64,000 bases of DNA, taken from the NCBI GenBank assembly GCA_033961575.1, contig CM066736.1, positions 76,098,852 through 76,162,851 of the forward strand, given 5' to 3'. A program made the translations under genes and the position numbers. Numbering within the stretch: the first letter of the stretch is position 1; each line of letters starts with the position of its first letter. Under the pieces are notes generated by a model that was not told the DNA's origin, searched no databases, and saw only the letters and a list, made by a program, of their open reading frames with translations. Source of the DNA: Aselliscus stoliczkanus. Its lineage: Eukaryota > Chordata > Mammalia > Chiroptera > Hipposideridae. Shown here one piece after another: positions 50,001 to 62,479 of this stretch.

Positions 50001-51134
50001 TTTTTTTTAATATCTTCCATAGCTCTGTTTACTATGGTTAATATTTCCCCTATCTTCTTAAGTACATAAAATACAGTATAATTACTGTTTTGATGTCCTT
50101 GTCTACTAATTCTACATAGGTATCATTTCTGAAGTGGTTACAAATGATTGATCTTTCTTGTCATTATGGGTTGTTTTCCTGATTCTTTCATGCCTGAAAA
50201 TTTTTATTGTATACTAGACATTGTGAATTTCACCTTGTTGAGTATATTTTTCTATTCCCAAAAATTTTCTTTAAATTTCTTTTGGGATGTAGCTATTTGG
50301 AAAAAGTTAGAGCTTTTCATGTTTTCCTTTCCTTTTTTATTTTATTTATTTATTTTTTTTAGTTGGGGTCAGAGGAATGGAGTGTTTAGTCTAGGGCTAG
50401 TTTTGCCCCACACTGAGTTAAAACCCTTCTAAGTACTCTCTTCCCAAAGCTCCATGAATTATGAGATTTTCTACTCTAACGATGGGAACAGCAACTATTC
50501 CTAGTCCTGTATGAGCTCAGAGGATTTTTTTCCCTTTGATGTTTGGCTGGTTCTTTGCCCAGTCTCAGGTAGTTTCCTCACATGCATGAACCAATCATAA
50601 CTCAGCCAAGTACTCGTTGGGACCCTCTGCACATCTCTGGATCTCTCTACCTCTCTCCTCTCCTACTTGCAAACTCCAGCCACCTGTCTTATTGAACTCC
50701 AAGCTATGTCTCATCCACATGGAATACAGCCAGGCTCTGCCTCAGTTCTAATCTCTGCTCCATGGCCTACAAATGCTCTCCAGGTAGTAACCCAAAGCAA
50801 TCAAAGGGCTCATCTCACTAGTTTCCAGTCTTTCAAGGATCCCTATCCTTCACTGCTTAATGTACAAAGTTTTAAAAACTGTTGTTTCATTTATTTTGTC
50901 TTTCTTTTATTGTTACAGACAGAAGGGTAAATCTGTTCCCCGTTACTTCAATGTGGCCTGAATCAGAAGTCATCTTTTATTTTAAACATAATAAGCATGC
51001 TAGTTTTATAACAGCTTCAGATCATTCCAATACATGTAGTCTCTGGAGGTCTGTTTCTGCTGTTCACTGTTTTGTGCCGGTCTTAATTGATGACTTGTTT
51101 CCTTGTGTGCTTGATTATTTCTGACTACCATATA

Positions 51135-51720
51135 AGAATTGCATGTGAAGAAGGACTTCTGCTTTGGGGAAGATCAGGTATACATATTTTCCCTGTTCCT
51201 CTCACTGATTACAACTAAAAATCCTAGACATTATATATAAAACAAACATTAAAAGACTGAAAGGTAGAAAGAAGGCAAACCATTTAGAAATCTCAAAATA
51301 CAAAGAATGACATGGTGGTGACTACCTCTTTCTTTTTGTCTCATGTATCCCAGTGTTGGAGCGGAATGAGCATGTAAACCAGCAATGCTAACAAGCACCG
51401 ACAAAAACCTGCTCTGTCTTGATAAGGACCAGGAAAAAGGCAGTCTATCAAAACAGAAACTTCTAAACAATAACTACTATACTCCAGCCAAACACTACAG
51501 CAGGAAAAAAAAGAAAACTGTGACGCAGCCCCCACCAGCAACAACCAAGTGCAGAGCCTACACTTGCACTTTCACAAGGCTAAAATAAGACACCCGAACA
51601 CCCCCAATAGGAAGGATTCAGAGAAGACCAAGTAGAGAACTGACACTTTCATCCCTCCCAGCTGATACCTAGACCTCTAGTATCTTATCCCGCAACCAGG
51701 GGTGTCAGTAGAGGCTACTC
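51135..51720 (+). mobile_element. Probable L1 5'-UTR fragment
   Basis: 'GGACTTCTGCTTTGGGGAAGATCAGG', 'CTCACTGATTACAACTAAAAATCCTAGAC' and 'GTCTCATGTATCCCAGTGTTGGAGCG' resemble the 5' region of old mammalian L1s. No ORF1 follows. Confidence 0.5.
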
Positions 51721-52207
51721 CCATACAGAAGTAAAGGAAAGCCACAAACCCTTTAGACGTCATTGAAAGCCAAATGATTATTATATGGGTTGGTTTTGTA
51801 CTTTGCATTTTCCTTTCTTATATACTGCTTTCCTTTGTCTCTCTTATTTATATTCTTTTGTAAAATTCTGCTTCTTCATATTTGCTTCTTTCATAATTAC
51901 AAGTATTTTTTAAGGATTTTCCTTCACACTTCTGTTCAATTTTTAATATATATTTTATATTACCTTTACAAGGCAAATAGAAAACAAAAGTACATAAAAA
52001 CTAGTTATGATAATAACTACAGCCTTATTTTTTCCCTTTGGTCTTACTGACCCTGTAACAGTCCTTCAAGCCATTTACATCAGAGTCCCTATTAATTTCA
52101 AAGTTTAACCTCCAACCCTAAAATCCCTAGGATGAATAATCAAATTATTCAAATACGAAAATGGTTCAAAGAAGCACAAGACAAAATTCTCTTCTAAAGT
52201 AACAATA

Positions 52208-52330
52208 GGGCCGGCTGAGTGGCGCAGCTGCTAAGCTCTGGCTTGGGAAGCCAGCAGCCCCAGTTAGGGTCCCACACGAGGGCCAGTGACACTGCCCTCA
52301 AAAAAATAAAAAAATTAAAAAAAAAAATAA
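52208..52330 (+). mobile_element. Short tRNA-only SINE
   Basis: Duplications TAACAATA lie at 52200-52207 and 52331-52338. The tail is A-rich with interspersed T. Confidence 0.9.
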
Positions 52331-52439
52331 TAACAATAAATCTACCTCCAAATGAACTACTAGAATAATATTTTCTCACAGTCCAAGTCATTCTGTTGTT
52401 TTACTGGAAAGTACGTGATCTAAAAATCCATCTTCTTAG

Positions 52440-52900
52440 CCTTTATGCATGCACAGCCAGAGAAACTCATAAAACAGTCACGTACAAAGATGTTCATCCC
52501 CACATTGTTTGTGATGCTGAGGACTTGAAGTGATCTTGATATCCATCACTGGATAATGAACAAGTAAAATGCAGTGAATGAAATAGTCTATCATTAGTGG
52601 TGACGGGTGCACAATTCTGTGAATATTCTAAAAACCACTGTAAACTTTAAGGGACACATTTTATTGTTAGTGATTTATACCTCAACAAAGCTATTATAAA
52701 GCTTATGTAGCAGATGGATACTCTAACACACTATGCAGCAATCAGAAGCAATGCATTGGAAGTACATAAAGCAACACATGTAGGTCTTGAAAACACGGTG
52801 TCAAGTTCAAAGTAAATACAAAAGTATGCATATATCTTGAAAATATGGTATTAAATTATCAAATAAATGAAAATAAGAGGGAGTTCCAAATAATTCCCCT
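52440..52900 (+). mobile_element. Old L1 3'-end fragment
   Basis: 'AAAGATGTTCATCCCCACATTG...GATATCCATCACTGGATAATGAACAAGTAAA' is typical of L1 3' regions. Confidence 0.6.
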
Positions 52901-53285
52901 TTTCAAGCTCAGAAGCTTGGCTATATGTCCACCTTTGTGATCAAGGGAACCTTGGCAACTTTAAGAAACCTATTTTCCTTGGAAATCAAATACCTCACCT
53001 TCTACAAAGCAAAGATAAAAGATCGGCATTGTCTACTGTAATAATGGGTAACAGAAATACATTCCTCAATGTGATTGAAACCATTAGAGTGAGAAGAGAG
53101 AAAAAATATCATTCCTAACTCTGGTACTTCTAAGAAAGCTTCCAACAAAGGAATCTACTAGTTCAGGAACTCAGCTGTTTACCTTCCTGTAGGAAAACGA
53201 GGCCTTTTGGTTGGCTGCAAGGACTTGGGTCTTGGGACTAATGGAAGAGAGGGAGAAGAATTTAGTATGTTCACCAACTCAGAAT

Positions 53286-53721
53286 TGTTGGGGACCAAGA
53301 GACCCTCGAGGAGCTGTAAAAGAGGGGTGTTTGTAAGGCTCGCCCCTCTGGCTGTTGCTTTTGCAAGGCTGGCACAGCACTTCAGCATCCAGAGGCGACC
53401 TTGGTCTCTGTACAGACAAAGAACCTCAGTGCACGGAGGTTCGATACACTGGGTACAGAACATTCTGGGTTTCATACACTGGATACAGATATCCTGCAGC
53501 TGATGCACAGAACAGTCCCTGCCCAAGGCCATTGCCTCTCCTCTCCTCATCCCGCTTTAGCAAAGCCTATCAATAAACCACGGCTACTGGAGTGGGTCAC
53601 TGTCCTCCCAGCAGAGTAGACAGCTGTCCACTTAGCCCACACTTTCAAGTACTTCTTTGTCTTTCTTAATCCTCTGTTGCCCCCACTCCGGACTGTTTGA
53701 CAGGCCGCGCTGGACGAGGCA
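53286..53721 (+). mobile_element. Solo LTR of an endogenous retrovirus
   Basis: Starts TGTTGGGGACCAAGAGACCC and ends GACGAGGCA, a TG...CA LTR of 436 bp. Six-base duplications CAGAAT flank it exactly (53280-53285 and 53722-53727). A polyadenylation signal AATAAA lies at 53572-53577. A six-base duplication and the TGTTGGGG start suggest class II (betaretrovirus-like) origin. No internal retroviral genes remain, so it formed by LTR-LTR recombination. The minus-strand frame across 53179-53550 is a chance frame in this LTR. Confidence 0.85.
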
Positions 53722-53754
53722 CAGAATGGTCATTCTCTCTCATCTTAGCCATTT

Positions 53755-54560
53755 TCAGGAGTAATTACTCCCAACCTACATTCATTCAAAAATTATTTAT
53801 TGAACAGATACATGCAAGCACCATTTGTAGGTTCTAGGCATATGTCAGTGAACAAGCAAGAGCCCTTGCCCTTAAGCCACTTATATACAGTAAGGGGAGA
53901 AAGACAATATAATAAACAAATAAGAAAATTTCCTGAGGGGCTGGCCAAGTGGCTCAGTTGGTTAAGAGCTCACTCAAGAGTGGGAGCTGATCTCTGAGCA
54001 ACAACATTTGATGCCCAGCCCGAGCTGAGCTGCCAACAGGTGGCAGGATGGCTCAGCTAAAAAAAAAAAAAAAAAGAAAAAAAAAAAGAAAATTTCCATA
54101 CTTATAAGTGCCATGAAACAGATAAGATTACAAGTTAGAGAGTAATAGGTGAGGGGAAGCTACTTTAACTATGGTAGTAAAACAGCTGCTTTAACTCAGG
54201 AGGTGACACTGTATTGAAAAGTATACAAAGGGAAGATGCTAGCCAAGAAAAATCTAGGGAAATAAATTTCCAAGCACCAAAGAAAAGCAAGCACTAAGGC
54301 TGTAAAGGAGAAGCTTCAAGTGTTCAACAGACAGACAGAAAGCCAGTGGAAACATGAGAAGAGCAGATGAAGTCAGGAAGGTAGAAACTATCATACAGAG
54401 CCTTGTAAGCCAGAGGGAGGCATTTGAACTTTATTTGTGGTGCATTGGGAAGGAAAGTTTTTCCCAGGTTTTGAGCAGAAGACCCACATGCTGTAATTTG
54501 TATTTCCAATGACTACCTGCTATGTGGAAGACAGACGACAGGAAGACAATCGCATTCGGA
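53755..54560. repeat. Ancient unassigned repeats, split by a SINE
   Basis: 53755-53933 begins 'TTCATTCAAAAATTATTTATTGAACAG...AGTGAACAAGCAAGAGCCCTTGCCC'. 54180-54560 has 'AGAGCCTTGTAAGCCAGAGGGAGGCATTTGAACTTTATTTGTGG', the reverse of the repeat at 37560. Confidence 0.5.
53934..54085 (+). mobile_element. tRNA-derived SINE, 'ggtggcagg' subtype
   Basis: Perfect duplications AAGAAAATTTCC lie at 53922-53933 and 54086-54097. Confidence 0.92.
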
Positions 54561-55840
54561 AGATGTAAACCAGCTATGTTATTAAGATAGCTCACACAAG
54601 AGCTGTTAGGGCTCAAACTATGGTTATAACCGTGGAGATGGTCACTCACTGTACGATCCAGAATATATTTTGGAAGTAGAATAAGATTTCCTAATGGACT
54701 GGACTAGGAGTATAAGGAGAGGAGTTAAAACCTCTAAGTTTCTGGTCTAAGCAACTGCATGGATATGGGATGTCATCTGCTGTCCAGGGGAGGCTTTGAG
54801 GAACATTTTGAGAGAGGGTGTTTATAATTGTTTTTGAATTTAATACTTTCACTTTATTTCTTTCGAGTTCATCTGTCAAATTTCTCCAATTAGTTTACAA
54901 TTTGTTTTGTACTTCTTTTGAATCCTCATGTGCCTAGTACAGCACTGATTTAATAAATGCCTGCTGAATCTAATTAAATTGAAGTAGCCTTACAAGAACA
55001 CGTATGAATCAACATTTTCAAACCTTATGTTTGAAAAATCAAATACAGATGTTTTAATCAAAGGCAGTGCATGTTTAAAACCAAAAAACAAATGTTAGCA
55101 ACAAACCCACTGGGTATGTTTACAAATTTTAAAATGCATGCATTGTTGAATGCTTGGTGGCATAAATGAAATTGCAGAGATAGATTTTCAAAAAGACTTA
55201 CATAGAAAGACTTTTAAATATAACAAGTTATAATTAAACTAAACATAAATTAACTACACTTGACATCGAATTTTAAATAACTGTTAGCATCATATGACAA
55301 ATTTTGAAAGACTGGAATCCTCAGTAATTGTCACAATCAACATAGTAAAGGGAAATCAAGTGAACACAAACTTTTATGTGTTCACTTTTAAATCATACTG
55401 TGGCAAAGTTGAATCCTAGCAGCTGGTGTTCTTGTGAGTAATTGGCTCTGGCATATTAACCCCAGGAAAATGTTTCCATCATTTTAGAGCCATATCTTGG
55501 GCAGGGGCCAGAGAAAATATTTAATTCTTTATTTCATTCCTTTTCTATATACCTCTTACACATTTTGCCCCTTAACAACTAATTAATTCTCTATCAAATC
55601 AAAAATTCTAAAAAACTATACTAATTTAAAAACTGTACACTTTTCCTTCCAAAATATGCTAACATATAACAAGATAACAACAACATTTTCAGATGGGTAT
55701 TAATTTAATTGCCTTAAGTTTGCAATTTTTAAAACTGCTTGTTAATCATTAAGGCTATAAACCACTGGTCTAATAACTGAGACTCACCATGACTGACAGA
55801 TAATCATAAGTGATAAGAGTAACGATAAGAGAGTCCAAGC
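54561..55840. other. Unique DNA, nothing recognised
   Basis: No gene, exon or repeat end supported. Confidence 0.35.
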
Positions 55841-55850
55841 GAAGACTTTT

Positions 55851-55957
55851 TTTTTTTTTTTTTGAGGGCAGTGTCACTGTGCCTCATATGTGGGACCCGA
55901 ACCAGGGCCACTGGCTTCCCAAGCCAGCGCTTAACCACCACGCCACTCGGCCGGCCT
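55851..55957 (-). mobile_element. Short tRNA-only SINE
   Basis: On the minus strand it starts GGCCGGCCGAGTGGCGTGG and ends in an A tail. Flanks GAAGACTTTT (55841-55850) and GAAGATTTTT (from 55958) form the duplication. Confidence 0.92.
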
Positions 55958-56045
55958 GAAGATTTTTTTATAATACGCACAAAAGCATTAATTGAGATGT
56001 CCCTACAACATTAACACAAACACAACTAGTAAAATTTATACTCAC

Positions 56046-56098
56046 AATTGCATAGGACAAACACAGTACCATTTTCTGCTCTGAGGCAATTATCGATA
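56046..56098 (-). CDS. Candidate 53-nt exon of an unidentified minus-strand gene
   Basis: On the minus strand the acceptor CTCATTTCTGTTTTTTAG is strong and the donor GTGAGTAT is good. If it follows the candidate exon at 59707-59740, one G plus TA forms a valine codon. The frame then reads SIIASEQKMVLCLSYAI with no stop and ends at phase 0. A second frame is also open (IDNCLRAENGTVFVLCN), so the frame choice depends on the upstream exon. No family recognised. Confidence 0.4.
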
Positions 56099-56129
56099 CT
56101 AAAAAACAGAAATGAGGTTTACTTCCATT

Positions 56130-56640
56130 GGTTTAATATTTCTCTCCCCCATTAAGTTTAAGGTCCTCAGAAGCAGAGACTACCCCTTGTTTATTCTGGT
56201 AACTCCAAATTCACCTACAGTGTCTAAAACAGTAGATATTCAAGAAATATTTCTTATCATTGTTTGTGTTCCTAAACCTTGGCAATCCTTGGCAAAAATT
56301 TTGTCCTGTGGTTACCAATGACACTTCTCTAAGATGGAGCTCTCTCCAATTCATCTCTTTTCTACAAGGTTCAAGTCCCATGTAATTCATAAAACCTTCC
56401 CTCATTGCCTCAGCAGGAAGTTAACTCCCTGTTCTAAAGTTCTAAGGACTATACTGCCTAACCACATATTTGACATGAATACACTATCTTGGACTATTAA
56501 TTACTCTTCGATTTTAAATCCATAATTAGATATAGATTGTTCCCTCAACTAAATTAATTTCAAGCACAGAATAACAGCTTACATTTGAGCCCTAATACCT
56601 AGCAAAGTGCTTTGCATTCAATAAATGTTCACTGATTAAA
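56130..56640 (+). repeat. L2-like fragments
   Basis: 56340-56440 ('TTCAAGTCCCATGTAATTCATAAAACCTTCCCTC') and the terminal 'CTAGCAAAGTGCTTTGCATTCAATAAATG' near 56600-56630 follow the L2 3' layout. 56150-56250 resembles another L2 end. Confidence 0.65.
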
Positions 56641-57744
56641 AAAAAAAAAAAGACAAAGACAATAAAGATGATATGGAGCCAGTTCTGTATATTCTTCCAT
56701 CATGTATTCATTCAAAGGCATAGCAATGTAATTACGGAATGGATAACTGCCATAACCAAAACTAACAAAATTATATTACTACTAACCAAACAGTTAGTAT
56801 TGTACTGTCTCCCAATATTTGAGTGAGACTGAGTATGTGTGTGTATGTGTCAACTCATAATAAAGACATAACCAAGAAGTGAAAAGGTAAGAGTACACCC
56901 TCCAAAAAATGATTATCATGAGCAATAAAAACTAAATGGCATAGCAACAAAAAGTCACAGAACAATATGCTCCCAATTTTTTTTAAATGGGTATACAATG
57001 TGTAATGTGAATGTGCATTTATGTTTGTGTATTTATGTAGATACACTGAAGGAGAAGGGAATAAAAAAGAAACACTAAAATGTTAGTAACTATTACACAG
57101 TAAAATTACAGATTTTTATTTTCTTCTTGATGCCTTTCTGTACTTTCCAAATCAGAAACGCACACCTAACACCTAAATACAATAAATAATTTTTAAAAAT
57201 AAAACATCCCAATATTTAGAAATTGTGTTGATATTACAAGCCAACAATTTCAAATTAGTCTAGTATGCAATATAATAAAGTTACAGAACTAAGTTATTTC
57301 TTAATACTAAATTCAGTCTCTCTGACAATACTTAAATTCTTACCTAGTCTGAATCAACCATTCTGTTACTATAGTAATAGTTAATAAATAATAGTATAAA
57401 TAAAAGGCTACAATTAGATAAAAGATGAAGCTTATTAGATTATCAATAGTATCCAGAATATATCATGTATAGATCCACTTTGCTTTACACATAATTAAAA
57501 ATCTATGTGTAAAACCTTGATCTCACTGAATTTCAGAATTACAGATCCTTTATAACTAACTGGCTGACAAAGAATAAAAGACTAATTAATTGATACATTG
57601 CATTTTCTGAAAATGCTTTTCTAATACTGAAATTTATTAATCTGGACAAAAAGTACAAACCTACTTAACAGAGAAATGCCCACCCCAACCCCCCAAAAGC
57701 CTTCCATTTAGAAAGAACTAGATATTCAAAGAAATATTCTAGAC

Positions 57745-58455
57745 TGGAAACACTATCAAAACAACATGGCACAGCCACTCTGGAAAACAGTTTAACAGCT
57801 TTTTAAAAAACCAAACAGCAACTACCATACAACCTGGCAATCTCATTCGTCGGAATTTATCCTAGAGAAATGAACACTCATGTTCACACAAAAACCTGCA
57901 CATGAATATTTATAGCAGCTTTATGTGTAATAGCCAAAAGATGGAAACAAGCCAGATGTCCTTCAATAGGTGAATGGTTAAACAAATTAATATAGCCATA
58001 ACATGGAACACTACTCAGCAATAAAAAGGAATGAACTATTGATATGTGCAACAACATGAGAATTATGCTGAGTGAAAACAGCTAATCGCAAACAGTATAT
58101 ACTATATGATTTTATTCATATAACCATTCTTGAAATGACCACAGAAATTAAAGAATTATAGGAATAACAAATAGATTAGCGGTTGCCAGAGGTTTGTGGG
58201 GAGAGGGGAAGGGTAAGAGAGAAGTGGGTATAGTTAGAAAAGGGCAGCATGTGGGAAACTAGTGGTGAAGGAAATGTTCTCTCTCTTGATTGCAGTCAAT
58301 ATCAATGTAAATATCCTAATTTTGATATTCGTATAGTTTTGTAAGATATTGCGATTGGGAGAAACTGAGTAGAGAGCACATGAGCTCTCTCAATTATTTC
58401 TTACAACTGCATATGAATCTGTGATTATTTCAAACTAAAAAGTTCAATCCAAAAA
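57745..58455 (+). mobile_element. Old L1 3' end
   Basis: 'GGCACAGCCACTCTGGAAAACAG', 'ATGTCCTTCAATAGGTGAATGGTTAAAC', 'TAGCGGTTGCCAGAGGTTTG' and 'GTGATTATTTCAAACTAAAAAG' are successive L1 ORF2 and 3'-UTR landmarks. Confidence 0.85.
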
Positions 58456-58794
58456 GATATAGTATTTTAAGCGCATTCTCCAACATTGATTATACCAAAC
58501 AAAGTCAAAGATCTTCTCTCCAGGAATTTACAATCTAAATAAGGTAGCACAAAAAACCTTGTAAAAGTTTACTTAGCATTTAATGATAATTGTATTAATA
58601 TATACAGTACTTCAGTATTAAAGTACATACCATGTGGTAGTATAGGAAAGCATGTGCATGGCTAAAACATAAAAAGTACATTCAAACTCAAATCCATTCT
58701 AATATGTAGACATAATATTTTTAAGTTTGAAAAATAAAAATAAGGCGAGCAGCATCCAGAATAGTTTGGCGCTACTCTTATGGTTCCCACAGTA

Positions 58795-58960
58795 CCCTGT
58801 AATTCATCTTGCAGTCCTCTTCAAACATTATTATTTCCACTGTGACTTCTCCATTAGACAGCAATCTCCGTAAGTACCAGTATTGTCTCTATGCTGCCTG
58901 CCAGCACCTTGCACAGTAACTTACACATGCTTAGTCAGTTTATAACTGAAATGAGTTGGT
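58795..58960 (+). repeat. L2 3' end scrap
   Basis: 'CATTAGACAGCAATCTCCGTAAGTACCAG...GCCAGCACCTTGCACAGTAAC' resembles an L2 terminus. Confidence 0.55.
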
Positions 58961-59675
58961 AAATATAATTCTAAACTATATTCCCGTGTTACAGAATTCA
59001 AGAACTTATCCTTAGGTAAATAAATATCTTCTAGTTGAATTTTTTAATGTTGCCTTTCAATGTTTAACAACCTTAAAAGATTTTAATGTAAATGTTTTGA
59101 AAATACGACCTTGGCAATGAAAATTATATCATCTTGATTATATATTTATCATAAAGAATATCAGACTAGTTAACATTTTCACTTCTGTAAATGTAGAAAA
59201 TGAGAAGCCTTACTAATTATATTAAATATACTCAGTGTTTAGAGATAAAACCAATGCCCTTCCGATGTCCAAGAAAAATGTACGTCATAAAAACTCATCC
59301 TTACATCGTTTTTTCCCATAAGAAATGGCAACAGAAACATAATATGAAATGAAATGAAAGATGTATAGAGATATACAGATATAGATACAGATCCTATCAA
59401 AGATGAAGAACTAAACTTAAAAAAAAAAAAAAGTCATAAAGGGCACAGGGCAGTGAAGCACTTTCCCCTGAAATAAGTAAAATCCAGTCATATGTGACAG
59501 GGATAAACCAGATGGAATCAAGACTTTTAAATGTTAAAGTCTATCCTTTAAAACAGAGACAAAGAATATTCTCAAATTTAAGGAGCTTTTGTTTTTTTGT
59601 TGTTGGTGGTATTTTTTTAAGGAAACTTGAGTTTAAAAAAAATGATTAAAAAGCACACAGAAAAACCTCAAAAGC

Positions 59676-59698
59676 AAAAAAAAAAAAAAAAAAAAAAA
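59676..59698. repeat. Homopolymer A tract (U-rich in minus-strand RNA)
   Basis: About 23 A in a row, lying immediately downstream (minus strand) of the donor site of the candidate micro-exon at 59707. Confidence 0.95.
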
Positions 59699-59706
59699 TT
59701 ACTTAC

Positions 59707-59740
59707 CAAGTTGGCCATATAAATTGTGAGCAGCCCTCTC
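59707..59740 (-). CDS. Candidate 34-nt exon of an unidentified minus-strand gene
   Basis: On the minus strand AAAATTATTTGCAG precedes 34 nucleotides that end in a consensus donor GTAAGTAA. One frame reads ERAAHNLYGQL with one base left over, and this joins in frame to the candidate exon at 56046. A T-rich run of about 23 starts 3 bases after the GTAAGT donor. In RNA this would be a U tract of the kind bound by TIA-type splicing factors beside regulated donors. The protein is not recognised. The support comes from splice signals and phase only. Confidence 0.42.
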
Positions 59741-59983
59741 CTGCAAATAATTTTAAAAAGAGATAGAGATTAAGCATCAATCTGACTTAAAAGTCACTTT
59801 ATCATTTTTGAGAAATCTATCAAAATAGAGGAGTTGAGAAAAAGGGGTAGGTTATACTAAATTAAGTTTTCAGTACCCTAAAAGTTAGATATAAATAGAT
59901 TCTATAAGTCATTCTATTTAGGGTCATTAAACATTCTGTTTAGTGGTCATTAATTTAAATTCTTTAAAATTACTATTGTCTAA

Positions 59984-60091
59984 TACTTGTTAACTAGAAT
60001 TATTATGGTGATCATTTCACAATGTCAAATCATTATGTTGTACACCTGAAACTAATATACTGTTATAAGTCAATTATATCTCAATTCAAAA
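59984..60091 (+). mobile_element. Tiny 5'-truncated L1 insertion
   Basis: 'TTATTATGGTGATCATTTCACAATG...ATTATGTTGTACACCTGAAACTAATATACTG' is an L1 3' terminus. Imperfect duplications AAAATTACTATTGTCTAATA (left) and AAAAATTACTATCGTCTTATA (right) bracket it. Confidence 0.8.
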
Positions 60092-61923
60092 AATTACTAT
60101 CGTCTTATATTACTTATTAATAGGAAGAGTAGTAAAATTTTCTATTAGTCTATGTTTATGCTAGAGAATTCTAAATTTAATAAAGAATCCTAATGAGATC
60201 ATCTTGCCAAAAAGTCAAGGCCAGAACAATTCTAACTAAACGCAAATTTATCCAAAAGAAACCAGGTCTTGTATCTTTTTCACATAATGCAACTGTTAAT
60301 TAGATGTCATTACAAATCAAACCAAATCACCTTGGTTTTACCTTCACTAAGTGAGAAGTCAGGCACTAGGGGAACTTTCTAATTCCAAAGGACAAACAAA
60401 AAGTTCTATAAATACTCACTTCCTAGAGAAATTACACATTTACCAAATGTATTTAATGAGAATTCAGGTAGAAACTCAAAGGGCAATTTTATGTGCCTTT
60501 AATCACTTTATTTAACTTACACTGCATATGAGGCCTTGAGTAAAACACATCCTATTTTCTAAGAAAGAGGTGTTGAACATTTTAAGAGTTTAACAGTAGA
60601 GCTCAAATAACAAACTCGGAAAATTATACACATTTTTAGTACTCAGAAAAAATATATACTTTGTATATAAAACAAGTACCAGTTTTCCAGGTCGTGATTG
60701 TAACATTGCCAATGCAATCTTGATGTCAGATCAAGTCATACACAGTTTGGAGTGTTTGTTATATAAAATGGCTTAATAAGATTTTTAATATTACTGAAGC
60801 CACATGGAGGCAGTATGATTGAACAGAAACCAGGAAATCACCATTCCAGTTAACTTTATTTCTCTGGTACTCTACAATTATGTCATTAAAATAAAGGAAG
60901 AACACTAGATATCTAACTTTCATTTTTAAACACAAAATCTATTTACAGAAAAATACTTTCATTTATCACCAATATATAAAACATAATATTGGACTTTCTG
61001 TGATGGAAAGAGGGAGGAAGTGTAGGCATGCACACTGAGCCACCCTCCCTTCCCCCCAAGTCCCAGTGCACCTCAGCAGAACAACTCCTGCTCCACTGCT
61101 GGAGGAGACTTCCACTGCTCCTCCACAGAAGAATTTAAAAGTCACTGATAAGATGATCAGTAAAATCCCTCTTAGACTTCTTCTCTATGATATATACATT
61201 TTCAATTGAAATTGTTCTTACTAAGCTTTACCAATCTTATCAGTTCCTACCAAATTCTAAATTAAAGATATTCTAACAGTACTTATTTTAAATAAATTAT
61301 ATAAAGAAAAATTAGGGTAACATCAACATCCAAGAGTCACACATACTGAGAAAAGTTAAATTCTTCTCAAGTGACACCTACTCTTACCAAAAGCTGATTA
61401 TATATCAAGAAAAAAAATTCTTAATTATAAACCAAAATTTAAAAATTTCTGTAATTTCAGTGGTAGTGCTTGATAATACATTTCATTATGAAGTACACTA
61501 ATAATGCATGATGCTATCTTTAAAACAATTTGTTCCACTAATCTAATTCTGTCTCTAATATGCAACAGTAATCCAGCAACAGTTTCATCACTAGCTTCCA
61601 TCTATCTGAGAATACAACTGTTTAACTACCAGGCATATATTACCTTGTTTACCTTTATATTTCACAAACCTTCAATAGCACCTCGCATCTATTGGGCACT
61701 AAACCAATGGCTGTGGGATTACTAAACAAGGTATTACTATGAACCTACCTAGTAAGGAACATAGTATAGACACATATGGAAATATAATCACAAAAGATAG
61801 CAACTGGACAGAGGGATGAATAGCAAGCAAAGATGTAATTAGATTATCTTACATCTGCATAAAATTTAACAATTTACAATATGTCATCAATACTTTGTAA
61901 TAGAATAAAATAATCAGTCTTTC

Positions 61924-62420
61924 TGACTCCATCTTGCTCAGGTCTGCTGAGTTCCCATAACATGATGGTTAGCAACTTTTGCTTAGTCCTGCACATAGAT
62001 ATGTTTCATTAAAGGAATCTAACCTGTAGCCTAGGAATTACTGAAACCACCTTCCTCCTGGAAATTACCTCCCCTAAGAAATAAGGAAGATATGTACAAA
62101 AATGATGACTGCTTATCAAAAGATTTATAGGAACTTTGAGACTGGGATCACAGCAACTGGAGTTTGTTGACCAAAAGCAAAGAAGTTTCACCATCCCCCT
62201 TGGACCTTTGCTGACATCAAACACCTCCTAACCTCAAACCCCTCCCGTTTTCCTCCCTTCTCCTAACATAAAAGAAGCCTGAATTCTGTGCTTTCTCAGG
62301 GTGATCCTTTAGGATGCTAATCCATCTTCTTGGCTGCTGGCCTTTAAAATAAAAGTTGCTTTCCTTGCCACAACTTCTTGTGACTCAACTTTCGGCTGCA
62401 GTGCAGCAAGCAGTTCAAGC
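61924..62420 (+). mobile_element. Probable LTR (class I-like), ends uncertain
   Basis: A TATA-like CATAAAAG at about 62268 is followed about 80 bp later by AATAAA (about 62347), the promoter and polyadenylation spacing of an LTR. The upstream C-rich stretch fits a U3 region. I cannot fix TG/CA ends or a target duplication, so the call is tentative. Confidence 0.5.
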
Positions 62421-62479
62421 TTTCATTCAATTACACTTTGAAATCAGATTTAATCAATAGTCCTACGAAACATAATGTA

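Larger units (their letters stand above)
44197..50972 (-). mobile_element. Nearly full-length ancient L1 with nested SINEs
   Basis: Read on the minus strand: 5' region (about 50972-50050), ORF1 (about 50000-49230), ORF2 (about 48775-44900), 3' UTR (to 44197, 'CAGCTTTATTGAAATATAATTG' on the plus strand). Four SINE units interrupt it (44358, 48034, 48345, 48497) and a (TG)n tract lies at 44764-44799. The L1 order is complete, but both frames are heavily broken. Confidence 0.88.

Noticed and set aside
53179..53550. 123-codon minus-strand frame rich in cysteine
   Set aside because: It lies mostly inside the solo LTR 53286-53721, has no family signature, and its composition follows the GC-rich LTR.
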